Shown: piece after piece, positions 8,219-16,257 of the stretch | Numbering within the stretch: position 1 is the stretch's first letter | Layout: each line of letters opens with the position of its first letter | Source: DASSUW01 sp963803335 | Lineage (GTDB): Bacteria; Actinomycetota; Thermoleophilia; Solirubrobacterales; Solirubrobacteraceae | Length of the DNA stretch: 64,000 nt | Direction of reading: 5' to 3' | Assembly: GCA_963803335.1 (NCBI GenBank) | Contig: CAWDME010000009.1 | Span: forward strand, 186,001-250,000 | Position numbers and translations under genes: made by a program | Notes under the pieces: generated by a model | The model's input: the letters and a program-made list of their open reading frames with translations, nothing else | The model's database searches: none | What the model was told of the DNA's origin: nothing

Positions 8219-9579
8219 GGCGGGGCAAGATAGCGGCTCGGCAGGCGGGGCCAGACGCGCTGGACCGCCATCGCCACCGCCACGCCCGCCAGTGCCATGA
8301 CGAGCGGCATCAGCGCTACGTTGCGCCGCGTGCCGGCCAGCAGCAGGCCGCCGAGCACCGTGATCCCCAGCACGAGCAGGGCGATCGGGACGATCTCCCA
8401 GCGGCGCCTCAGCGCCAGCAGAACGGCCCCCGCGAGGGCAAGCACCAGCACCGCGTACTGGTACACGTGGCCGAGCGTGGAGCGGCCCGCGGCGCCCGAG
8501 CCCTCCCACATGTGCCACATCTTCTTGACGATCATCCAGCCGAAGTCGAGCGGCTGGTGCGTGATGTAGTGGGTGGCGTTCTCGCGCCCGATCTTCTGCA
8601 GCGCGGCGTCGCGCGGCAGGTCTGGGTACTTGCGCGCGACGCGGTTGAGCAGCGGCGTCATCGAGATCTGGCTCAGTTCGCTCGCCGGGATGTTCGTGCG
8701 GTGCCGGAACTGGCGCAGGAGCTCGCGCTTGACGTCGAGGTGCAGGCCGTTGCCAGGCAGGTAGGAGCCGATGAACAGCGCCTTGCCACCGCCGGTGCTG
8801 ATCGGCACGAAGCGGCCCTCCACGCTCGAAACGTGCGCCGTCCACGGCAGCACCGGCAGCGCGAACGCGGCGACGAGCACGGCCGCCGGCAGCAGCCCGC
8901 CGCGCCACAGCGCGAGCAGGCCGAAGATCACCACGAAGGCCAGGTACTCGGGCCGCGCGAACGCGGTCAGTCCGAGCAGCACGCCGGGGATCGCCCACGC
9001 CCACCGCCTCGCTTCGCTCGTCACCGGCGGCGACTTCGTCTTCGCCTCTCGCCCCTTGTCGCTCGCCCACAGGAACGAGAGCACCGTGCCGGCGAGCGTG
9101 AGCGTCGCCAGCGGCTCGCTCATCAGCTTGCCGGAGTAGTAGATCGTCGTCGGGTAGAACGCGAGCAGCCCGGCGCCGACGAGGCCCGCGAGCGGCCCCG
9201 CCAGCCGGCGCCCGATCAGGTACACGAGCACGAGCGTCAGCGCGCTGAGCAGGGCCACGAGGACGCGCACGCCGGCCGGGTGCACGCCGCCGCTGGCGAT
9301 GTACACGGCGCCGTAGAACAGCGGCGCCCCCGGCGACCAGTCGTACGGACTGGACGCGCCCGGGAGCGCGAAGCGGTGGTGCTCGTAGATCTGCTCGGCG
9401 ACCGACGCGTAGACGGCCGAGTCGGTGCCCGGCCGCACGTCGAGCGGTTCGAGCGCGGAATGCACGCGCAGCACCGCACCGAGCAGCACGATCACGGCGA
9501 GCGCGATGAGCACGGCGCGACCGCCGTGTCGCTCGGCGAGCGCACCGAGACGGCTCGGCTTGGGCGCGACCGCGGTCAC
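8206..9579 (-). CDS. GT-C membrane glycosyltransferase (GT39/PMT_2-like)
   Basis: About 457 residues. The GTG start gives a short cytoplasmic tail, a first helix near residues 22-38, and then an outer loop with RPGTDSAVYASVAEQIY. The aspartate in that loop and the following YDWSPGAPLFYG resemble the PMT_2 family of polyprenyl-phosphate-sugar-dependent enzymes. Eight or more further helices follow, ending near the C-terminus. The reading frame stays open upstream, but translation there has no hydrophobic or domain content. It is the first gene of a unit that continues with sqdB and the glycosidase-like gene, linking a membrane transferase directly to a sulfosugar-nucleotide enzyme. Donor and acceptor are unknown. 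Confidence 0.76.
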   Translation of the reverse strand: MTAVAPKPSRLGALAERHGGRAVLIALAVIVLLGAVLRVHSALEPLDVRPGTDSAVYASVAEQIYEHHRFALPGASSPYDWSPGAPLFYGAVYIASGGVHPAGVRVLVALLSALTLVLVYLIGRRLAGPLAGLVGAGLLAFYPTTIYYSGKLMSEPLATLTLAGTVLSFLWASDKGREAKTKSPPVTSEARRWAWAIPGVLLGLTAFARPEYLAFVVIFGLLALWRGGLLPAAVLVAAFALPVLPWTAHVSSVEGRFVPISTGGGKALFIGSYLPGNGLHLDVKRELLRQFRHRTNIPASELSQISMTPLLNRVARKYPDLPRDAALQKIGRENATHYITHQPLDFGWMIVKKMWHMWEGSGAAGRSTLGHVYQYAVLVLALAGAVLLALRRRWEIVPIALLVLGITVLGGLLLAGTRRNVALMPLVMALAGVAVAMAVQRVWPRLPSRYLAPPCES

Positions 9580-9757
9580 GCGCGGAGAGACTAGATGATC
9601 GATTCCACGACCCCCGCGCCCGCCTGGGCGCGTCCCGCGGCGCAGGATCGCCACCCACTTGATCGGCCCGTGGCTCGGCCACTGTGCCGATCGCGCGCGC
9701 GGCGCCCTGCATCCACGGTACGCGGGCACGCGGGCACGCGGGCCGCGGAATCGACCA

Positions 9758-10936
9758 TCAACGGCGCTGCTTCTTCTCGCAGTGGCGAAGCAGGACGTTG
9801 CGGTTGTTGCCGAGCCGGACCGTGTCGGTGCCCGGGCCGCAGTCCACACGCGTCGCGTCCTTGGAGTACACGTAGACCATGTCGTCGCCGCTGCCGGCGA
9901 GCACGCGGTTGAAGCCGTGGCCGACGAGGCGGATCGTGTCGACGCCCGAGCCGCCCTTGATGAAGTTGGTGCTTATGACGCCGCCGCCCTGCAGGTAGTC
10001 GTTGCCCGAGCCGCCGTCGATGATCGAGTGCCCGCCGCGCGAGGCGCCGTAGACGATGTCGTCGCCCGGACCGGCGCTGACGCGGTCGGTGCCGCGACTG
10101 CTGCCGGTCGGCTTGCGGTTGGCCCACAGCACGTCGTTGCCGGCGTAGCCGAGCAGGCGGTCCGGGCCGGGACCGCCGAGCAGGGTGTCGTTGCGCACGC
10201 TCCCCCTGGCGCGGCCGCCGCGATTGGGCGTGAGCTTGCGCTTGCCCTTCGTCGGGTCGTGCGGGCGCTCGGTCTCGAGCACAGTCTCGCAGTTGCGGAA
10301 GCGCCCGCTCACCAGCGACTTGTGATCGTGCAGGCCGCCGCGCTTGTCGCGCGGGTTGATGTGCAGCACGTCGTTGCCCCGCCCGCAGTCGACCTCGCGC
10401 GAGGCGGTGCCGTTGTTGACGTAGACCGTGTCGTCGCCGTCGCTGGCGTCGATGATCTCGCCACCGGAGTCCGCGTAGATCTGGTCGTTGCCGGGGCCAC
10501 CGTTGATGTGGTCGGTGCCCGAGCCGCCGTGCAGGACGTCGTCGCCTGGGCCGCCGGCGATGTGGTCGCCCGCGCTGCCGCCGTCGAGGAAGTCGGCGTC
10601 CTCGCCGCCGAGGATGTGGTCGCCGCCGAAGCCGCCGGTGATCGTGTCGGCGCCCGGGCCGCCCTCGAGCCGGTCGCCGCCGGACCCGCCGTCGATCGTG
10701 TCGTTGCCGACACGGCCGAAGATGTCGTCCCCGCCCCACTCGCCGAGCAGGCGGTCGTCGAACGGGCCGCCGACGATCCTGTCGCCGCCGCCGTCACCGC
10801 TGATGATGTTGCTCTCGGTGGAGCTGCCGACCAGCCGGTCCTTGCCCGGCGTGCCGGCGATCGTCTTCGCCGTCGCAGCCGCCGGCACGAGCGCAAGGAG
10901 AGCTGCGCACACCACCACCCGCCGTAGAACACCCAC
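9758..10936 (-). CDS. secreted RTX-like calcium-binding repeat protein (copy 1)
   Basis: A 392-residue protein with a GTG start and a Sec signal peptide (VVVCAALLALVPAAATA). Residues about 35-165 are tandem nonapeptides of the GGxGxD type, for example GGPGNDQIY, which form a parallel beta-roll binding Ca2+. The middle part (about 165-230) breaks the pattern and holds Cys residues in VDCGRGND and FRNCE. A second repeat block follows (about 235-380) and the protein ends with a basic tail. An N-terminal signal rather than a C-terminal type I secretion signal points to Sec export. It is 18 bp downstream of a paralogue of identical length. Structural or adhesive roles are plausible; function is unproven. 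Confidence 0.82.
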   Translation of the reverse strand: MGVLRRVVVCAALLALVPAAATAKTIAGTPGKDRLVGSSTESNIISGDGGGDRIVGGPFDDRLLGEWGGDDIFGRVGNDTIDGGSGGDRLEGGPGADTITGGFGGDHILGGEDADFLDGGSAGDHIAGGPGDDVLHGGSGTDHINGGPGNDQIYADSGGEIIDASDGDDTVYVNNGTASREVDCGRGNDVLHINPRDKRGGLHDHKSLVSGRFRNCETVLETERPHDPTKGKRKLTPNRGGRARGSVRNDTLLGGPGPDRLLGYAGNDVLWANRKPTGSSRGTDRVSAGPGDDIVYGASRGGHSIIDGGSGNDYLQGGGVISTNFIKGGSGVDTIRLVGHGFNRVLAGSGDDMVYVYSKDATRVDCGPGTDTVRLGNNRNVLLRHCEKKQRR

Positions 10937-10954
10937 GGCTTCGAGGGTACCCGC

Positions 10955-12133
10955 TCAGTGGTAGCGGCGACTCACCTTCTCGCACCCGTGGGTGCGGACG
11001 CCGCGGTTGTGGCCGATCTTGACGAGGTCGTCGCCGGGACCGCAGTCGATCACGACGCGCTCCTTGTTGTAGGCGTAGACGATGTCGTCGCCACTGCCCG
11101 CGTCCACCGCGTTGAAGCCGTGGCCGGTGAGGCGGATCGTGTCGGCGCCGGCGCCGCCGGAGATGTGGTTGGTCGCGGTCGCGCCGCCGCCCTGCAGGTA
11201 GTCGTTGCCGTCGCCGCCGTCGATGTAGGTGTTCCCGCCGCGCGACGCGCCGTAGACGATGTCGTCGCCGGCGCCCGCGTCGACGTGGTCGACGCCGCGG
11301 CTGCGGCCGGTCGGCTTGCGGTTGGCCCAGATGATGTCGTTGCCGCCGAGGCCGATCAGCGTGTCGGAGCCGAACGAGCCGAGCAGATTGTCGTTGCGAT
11401 CGGTGCCGCGCGCGGTGCCGCCGTGGTCGGGGGTCATCGACTTGATGCCCTTCGCCGGGTCGACGACCGGCGGCGTCTCGACGACGGACTCGCAGTTGCG
11501 GAAGCGGCCCTCGCGCAGCGAGCGCTGGTTCGAGTAGCCGCCGCGCATGGTCTGCGGGTTGATGTGCAGCACGTCGGTGCCGGGGCCGCAGTCGACGGTG
11601 TCGACGGCCGTGCCGTTGTTGACGTAGACGGTGTCGTTGCCGTCGCCGGCGTCGATGATGTCGCCGCCGGAGTCCGAGTAGATCGTGTCGTCGCCGACGC
11701 CGCCGTAGATCCGATCGGTCGCCGTGCCGCCGTGGATCACGTCGTTGCCCGTGCCGCCGTCGATGTCGTCGCCGGCCGGGCCGCCGTCGACGTAGTCATC
11801 GCCGTCGCCGGCCACGATGTCGTCGCCGCCGAAGCCGCCGAGGATCTGATCGTTGCCCGCGCCGCCGCCGAGCTTGTCGCCGCCCGAGCTGCCGTCGAGG
11901 TAGTCGTCGCCGCCGTGGCCGTAGAGGTCGTCGCCGCCCCACTCGCCGAGCAGGCGGTCGGCACCGGCGCCGCCGATGATCACGTCGCCGCCGCCGTCCC
12001 CGTTGATGACGTTGCCGTTGTTACCGCCCACGAGCCGGTCCTTCCCGGGCGTGCCCACGAGCGTGCGGGCGGCCGCCGTGGCGGGCAGGGCGAGGACGAG
12101 AAGGGCGATCAAGAGGCTGAGGGCGCGCGTCAT
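10955..12133 (-). CDS. secreted RTX-like calcium-binding repeat protein (copy 2)
   Basis: Also 392 residues, with an ATG start and signal peptide (LSLLIALLVLALPATAAA). It has the same architecture as the downstream copy: an N-terminal GGxGxD repeat block beginning at VGTPGKDRLVGG, a central non-repeat segment with VDCGPGTD and FRNCE, and a second repeat block ending in a Cys-containing basic tail (THGCEK). Alignment by eye suggests a tandem duplication in which segments outside the repeats are kept almost as well as the repeats. As the upstream member, it probably carries the promoter of the pair. The gene diverges from a DUF2304-GT2 gene across about 67 bp. Confidence 0.82.
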   Translation of the reverse strand: MTRALSLLIALLVLALPATAAARTLVGTPGKDRLVGGNNGNVINGDGGGDVIIGGAGADRLLGEWGGDDLYGHGGDDYLDGSSGGDKLGGGAGNDQILGGFGGDDIVAGDGDDYVDGGPAGDDIDGGTGNDVIHGGTATDRIYGGVGDDTIYSDSGGDIIDAGDGNDTVYVNNGTAVDTVDCGPGTDVLHINPQTMRGGYSNQRSLREGRFRNCESVVETPPVVDPAKGIKSMTPDHGGTARGTDRNDNLLGSFGSDTLIGLGGNDIIWANRKPTGRSRGVDHVDAGAGDDIVYGASRGGNTYIDGGDGNDYLQGGGATATNHISGGAGADTIRLTGHGFNAVDAGSGDDIVYAYNKERVVIDCGPGDDLVKIGHNRGVRTHGCEKVSRRYH

Positions 12134-12200
12134 ACACCGGTAATCGGCAGCGCTCGGCGACCCCTGAGAACGCCGGACGCACCGCTATCCTGCGCGGGCC

Positions 12201-13241
12201 TTGGAGCTTTCGGCTCTTCGCATCGTTGGCTTGGTGATCGGCGTCGCGCTGGTCGCCTTCGCGGTCTGGCGCCGTCGCTCTCTGCGCAACGGCGATGTGC
12301 TGCTGCTCCTGATCTCGGGACTCGGCCTGCTGATCGTGTCGGGCACCGATCTGCTCGACTCCGTGCTGTCGGCGTTCTCGTTCGAGCGCGGCAACGGCGG
12401 CCGGATCCTCGGCCTCGCGGTCTTCGCGGTCATCGTGGTGTTCCTGCTCACGGTCCGTTCGCTGGTGCAGAACGGCCGCATCGAACGCAAGCTGTCAGCG
12501 GCGCTCGAGGGCATCGCCTGGGACGAGTTCCGCAACGCCGGCCTGACCGAGCGCTTCCGCGACCGCGTGGCGGTCGTCGTGCCCGCCTACAACGAGGAAG
12601 ACAACATCGCGCAGGTCCTCCCCCGCATCCCTGCGACCGTCTGCGGGTTGGGAACGGCTGTGCTGGTCGTTGACGACGGATCGCGAGACCGGACGGGCGA
12701 GATCGCGCGCGAGTACGGCGCGGCGGTCGCCCGCCATGCCACCAACCTCGGCGGCGGCGCGGCGCTGCGCACGGGCTACCGGCTGATGGTCGACTCCGGC
12801 GCGCGCATCGTGGTGACCTTGGACGCCGACGGCCAGCACCGGCCCGAGGAGATGGAGCGGCTCGTGGGGCCGGTCGCCGACGGCACGGTCGATGTCGCCC
12901 ACGGCTCGCGCGTGCTCGGCCACGCCGAGGCCAACACCGTCGCGCGTGAGATGGGGATCATCTTCTTCAACCGGCTGGTGTCGCTGATCACGCGCACCCG
13001 CGTCTCCGACTGCTCGAACGGCTACCGCGCGGTGCGCGCGACGGTCCTGCCCCAGCTCGTGCTGCGCCAGGAGCAGTTCCACACGTCCGAATTCATGATC
13101 GAGGCGATCAAGCGCGGCGTGCCCGCGACCGAGGTCGCCGTGACGGTCGACCGGCGCCTGCACGGGCACTCGAAGAAGCCCGCGGTCCTGCGCTACGGGC
13201 TCGGCTTCACGAACGCGATCATGAGGACGTGGCTGCGCTGA
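12201..13241 (+). CDS. DUF2304-GT2 fusion glycosyltransferase
   Basis: A 346-residue protein with a TTG start. Residues about 1-110 are a DUF2304-like membrane domain with three hydrophobic helices (VIGVALVAFAVW, a second near 32-48 and a third near 72-88). A GT2 domain follows from about residue 118, with VVVPAYNEEDN, VVDDGSRDRT and the metal motif TLDADGQH. In bacteria DUF2304 and DPM-like GT2 are often separate adjacent genes; here they are one polypeptide. The product probably charges polyprenyl phosphate with a sugar at the membrane. The stop overlaps the start of the next secreted-protein gene by 13 bp. Confidence 0.84.
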   Translation: MELSALRIVGLVIGVALVAFAVWRRRSLRNGDVLLLLISGLGLLIVSGTDLLDSVLSAFSFERGNGGRILGLAVFAVIVVFLLTVRSLVQNGRIERKLSAALEGIAWDEFRNAGLTERFRDRVAVVVPAYNEEDNIAQVLPRIPATVCGLGTAVLVVDDGSRDRTGEIAREYGAAVARHATNLGGGAALRTGYRLMVDSGARIVVTLDADGQHRPEEMERLVGPVADGTVDVAHGSRVLGHAEANTVAREMGIIFFNRLVSLITRTRVSDCSNGYRAVRATVLPQLVLRQEQFHTSEFMIEAIKRGVPATEVAVTVDRRLHGHSKKPAVLRYGLGFTNAIMRTWLR

Positions 13242-15292
13242 GGCGTAGCGTCGTCGCCGGTGCCCTGTGCGCCGGTGTCCTCGCCGCCATGCCTGCGCCC
13301 GCTTCGGCGTGGGACGAGGGGGCGTACTGGCAGTTCGCCGACCAGGTACAGAAGCGGCTCGACGACTCGTGGAGCGCGCGCGTCGACCAGTACCGGGTCA
13401 ACTCCCCGTCGGTCGACACGATGCTCAACGCCAACGAGCTGCTCGTGCACTCGGCGGCGGCGCTGCGCGGGCTGGACCCGTCGCGGCCGGTGCGGGCGGA
13501 CGCGCGGGCGCGCAGCATCGCGACGATGCTGGTGCAGCAGTCGCCGCCGTGGCTCGAGACCGTGACCGACCCGGCGCCGGGCAGCCAGCCGCACTCGCCG
13601 GGCTGGGTGGCGTCGACGCAGCAGATCAAGTCGGCGCAGCACCTGGTGGTCGACGGCGAGGTGACCGACGCGCTGGCGATGGCGTGGCTGGCGCGTGACG
13701 CGATCGGCCTCGACCCATCGATCCAGGCGCTGATCCAGGACCGGCTGCGGCGGGTGGCCGACGGGCCCTACTGGCGCTATCCGACGCTGCGGCTCAACCA
13801 GATCAACTGGTACGCCGAGGTCTACAACGCGGCGGTCACCGCCACCGGCGATACGACCTGGTTCCAGCGTGATCTCCGTGGCCAGCTGGAGAGCTTCATC
13901 CGCAGCATCCGCAAGCCCGCGCGCGACACGGCCGGCTCGCTGGGGCCGGGCATGCAGTTCCACTACATCCCGGCGGGTACGGCGCGCTCACAGCTCAACG
14001 TCGAGTCGGCCGAGTACGCGAACATCGTCGCCTCAGTCAACCGCTTCTACGACACCGCGGTCGCGCTGGGGATGCGTCCACTGGCGGCGGCGGACGAGGC
14101 CCTGCTGCGGCACTGGATGACGCGCGTGCTCGCCGGCTACTGGACGCACGCGGGCTATCTGAACTGGGACACCGGTTTCAGCTTCGGTCGCTGGCACCAG
14201 ACCAAGAAGCTCGGGCTCGCCCAGCAGGCGCTGCTGGGGATCGCGGCCGGCGGGCGGCTGTCGCCGTCGCGCAAGGAGGCCCGCTGGGCGAAGTACGTGC
14301 TCGACCGCGGGTTCGAGCTCTACGCGCGGCGGCTGCCCGCGGACGAGGGCGTGGCGCCCGGGCTGTTCTATCCGCTGCCCCCGCATCCGCAGTCCGAGAA
14401 GCAGGCGATCCTTGGCGCGGCGCGGATGGTCGCCAACGCGGCCCGCGCGGCGGTGATGGGCCTCGGCTCGCGCGGAGAGGCGGCGCCACCGCCGCTGTAC
14501 TCATTCGACCCGGCCACCGGCCGGCTCGCGGTGACCACGCCGCACTACAACACGGCGATCACGGCGGTCACCCACGGCGCCTACCCGTACGGCGGCATCG
14601 ATCTCGCGCGGCTGTACGACGACCGCCAGGAGGTCGCGGCGACCTTGGGCGCGCACCAGCCGTCGAGCTTCGGCGTGGTCGTGCGCACCCCGGGCGGCCG
14701 CGCGCGCCTGGTCACGGCACGGCCGGCGAGCGACCACGGGGGCCGGCGGCCGCTGCGGCTGGTCCGCGCGCCGTGGGGCGTCGGCGAGGCGGGATCGCCG
14801 CTCCGCCCGTTCGCCGGGCCGTTCAAGGTCGTCAAGGTCACCGGGCGCGCCCGCAGCGTCGACGCCGACGCCCGCTCCACGTACACCTTCCGCAGCAACT
14901 GGATCCTCGGCGAGTGGACGGTGCGCGCGCTGCGCAAGCGCCCGCGCAGCGCCGAGGTGCTGTTCCCGAGCACCGGCGGCTCATCCGCCGCGATCTGGGC
15001 CGTCCTGCAGGGCGGCGTCGTGGTGCCCGTGACGGCTGCGCGCCCGGTGCGCGGCGTCCGGGGCTTCTGGGTCCAGAGCGCCCACTCCGGCTACGCCGTC
15101 GTGCCCGTCGACCGCGTCAAGGGCTCGGTGGCCTCGATCATCCAGCCGACGCGCCAGCCCTCCGCGCCCTTCCCCGGCCCGACGCTCAGCATCCGCTTGA
15201 CCAACCGCCTGCAGAAGAAGCACCCGGTCCGCTTCGCCGCCCGCATCGTCGTCGCGCGCGACATCGACGCCGCCAAGCGCGCGATCCGCTAG
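13229..15292 (+). CDS. large secreted protein of unknown function
   Basis: A 687-residue protein whose GTG start lies inside the end of the DUF2304-GT2 gene. A signal peptide (RRSVVAGALCAGVLAAMPAPASA) is followed by a mature protein beginning WDEGAYW. The first 450 residues are rich in evenly spaced aromatic helices (for example LNWDTGFSFGRWHQ around 310-323 and QINWYAEVYNAAV), a pattern like alpha/alpha-toroid polysaccharide lyases or heparinases. The last 230 residues are more beta-like, which fits a lyase-type C-terminal sandwich. I do not recognise a named family, so the lyase idea is only a structural guess. Coupling to a glycosyltransferase suggests a role in an exported glycan. Confidence 0.8.
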   Translation: MAALRRSVVAGALCAGVLAAMPAPASAWDEGAYWQFADQVQKRLDDSWSARVDQYRVNSPSVDTMLNANELLVHSAAALRGLDPSRPVRADARARSIATMLVQQSPPWLETVTDPAPGSQPHSPGWVASTQQIKSAQHLVVDGEVTDALAMAWLARDAIGLDPSIQALIQDRLRRVADGPYWRYPTLRLNQINWYAEVYNAAVTATGDTTWFQRDLRGQLESFIRSIRKPARDTAGSLGPGMQFHYIPAGTARSQLNVESAEYANIVASVNRFYDTAVALGMRPLAAADEALLRHWMTRVLAGYWTHAGYLNWDTGFSFGRWHQTKKLGLAQQALLGIAAGGRLSPSRKEARWAKYVLDRGFELYARRLPADEGVAPGLFYPLPPHPQSEKQAILGAARMVANAARAAVMGLGSRGEAAPPPLYSFDPATGRLAVTTPHYNTAITAVTHGAYPYGGIDLARLYDDRQEVAATLGAHQPSSFGVVVRTPGGRARLVTARPASDHGGRRPLRLVRAPWGVGEAGSPLRPFAGPFKVVKVTGRARSVDADARSTYTFRSNWILGEWTVRALRKRPRSAEVLFPSTGGSSAAIWAVLQGGVVVPVTAARPVRGVRGFWVQSAHSGYAVVPVDRVKGSVASIIQPTRQPSAPFPGPTLSIRLTNRLQKKHPVRFAARIVVARDIDAAKRAIR

Positions 15293-15575
15293 CTTCGCCG
15301 CCGGCGCTCGCGATACGCCCGGTAGGCGCGCACCGCAAGAACGATCGCTGCGAGCCCGAGCAGGAGCCATCACGGTCACGTGGGGGATCCAGATCCAGGT
15401 CGGCAGATCCCCAGCGGTCGCTGCGAGCGCGATCCCGAGCGCGACCACCGCCACGCATGTCACGAAACTCAGGACGGGATTTGTCGATGTGGATCGCGCT
15501 GGCCGCGACGCCGGTGACGAAGCCGGTGAACAGCGACCACCCCAGCTCAGCGTCGTTGGAGTTCGGCGAAGCCAT
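15289..15575 (-). pseudogene. frameshifted small membrane protein gene
   Basis: Three consecutive pieces in three frames together read as a membrane protein of about 95 residues. It begins MASPNSNDAELGWSLF with one helix (FTGFVTGVAASAIHID). One extra base (near 15477) moves to a helix in NPVLSFVTCVAVVALGIALA with the end PTWIWIPHVTVM. A second extra base (near 15374) moves to LLLGLAAIVLAVRAYRAYR and the stop. Each break needs the same one-base skip. The final TAG shares the palindrome CTAG with the convergent secreted-protein stop. Either the gene is decayed or the assembly has two single-base insertions. It is not intact as given. Confidence 0.6.
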
Positions 15576-15663
15576 CGGCGCCGCTGAACGTACCCGCATT
15601 CATCAAGAAAACGGACCGTGCTGTCGGCCGGACGACGCCCTATCGCAGCCCGAACCGCGAGCC

Positions 15664-16257
15664 TCAGCGCGGGAGGGCGGCGAGGACGGTGGCGACGGCG
15701 TCTTCGAGCGGCTCGCCGGTGCCGACGACGACATCCGGAGACTCGGGCGGTTCGTAGGGGTCGTCGACTCCGGTGAGGCCGGTCATCTCTCCCGCTCGGG
15801 CGCGGGCGTAGTGACCCTTCGGGTCGCGGCGTTCGCACTCCTCAAGTGGCGTGGCGACGTGGATCTCGAGGAACGGCAGGCCGCGGGCGTCGTGGACGGC
15901 ACGGGCGGCGTCGCGGTCGGCTCGGTAGGGCGACACCAGGGCGACGAGCACGACCACGCCGGCGTCGGCCAACAGCGCAGAGACCTCGGCGGTGCGGCGG
16001 ACGTTCTCCGTGCGATCGGAGGCCGAGAAGCCGAGGTCGCCGTTCAACCCGTGGCGGAGGTTGTCGCCGTCGAGGATGTAGGCCGAGCGACCGGCGGCGA
16101 GCAGGTGCGCTTCGACGCCCGAAGCGATCGTGGACTTGCCGGAGCCCGGCAGCCCGGTCATCCAGATCGTGGCGCCGCCGTGGCCGAGCAGCTCGTAGCG
16201 GCGGCTCCGGTCGATGCCCTGCTGCCAGACGACGTTGGGCGAGCGGTCAGCGGGCAT
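15664..16257 (-). CDS. cysC: adenylylsulfate (APS) kinase
   Basis: A 197-residue protein with the P-loop WMTGLPGSGKST (residues 32-43), the DGDNLRHGLNGDLGFS segment that binds APS, and the DPKGHYARARAG lid region. It phosphorylates APS to PAPS with ATP. It is the last gene of the cys operon and overlaps cysN by 11 bp. Because the CysH here looks like an iron-sulfur APS reductase, PAPS is not needed for reduction. PAPS may therefore serve sulfotransferases, although none is visible in this window. Confidence 0.95.
   Translation of the reverse strand: MPADRSPNVVWQQGIDRSRRYELLGHGGATIWMTGLPGSGKSTIASGVEAHLLAAGRSAYILDGDNLRHGLNGDLGFSASDRTENVRRTAEVSALLADAGVVVLVALVSPYRADRDAARAVHDARGLPFLEIHVATPLEECERRDPKGHYARARAGEMTGLTGVDDPYEPPESPDVVVGTGEPLEDAVATVLAALPR

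Noticed and set aside
9580..9757. Direct repeats of GCGGGCAC in the gap before the GT-C/sqdB unit
   Set aside because: Only two to three short copies in very GC-rich DNA; no structure or gene was found in this 178-bp gap beyond a likely promoter region.
9659..10927. Long plus-strand frame opposite the first RTX-like gene (and its twin at 10958-12673)
   Set aside because: The Val/Ala/Asp repeats mirror the RTX codons on the other strand, and no signal or domain is present.
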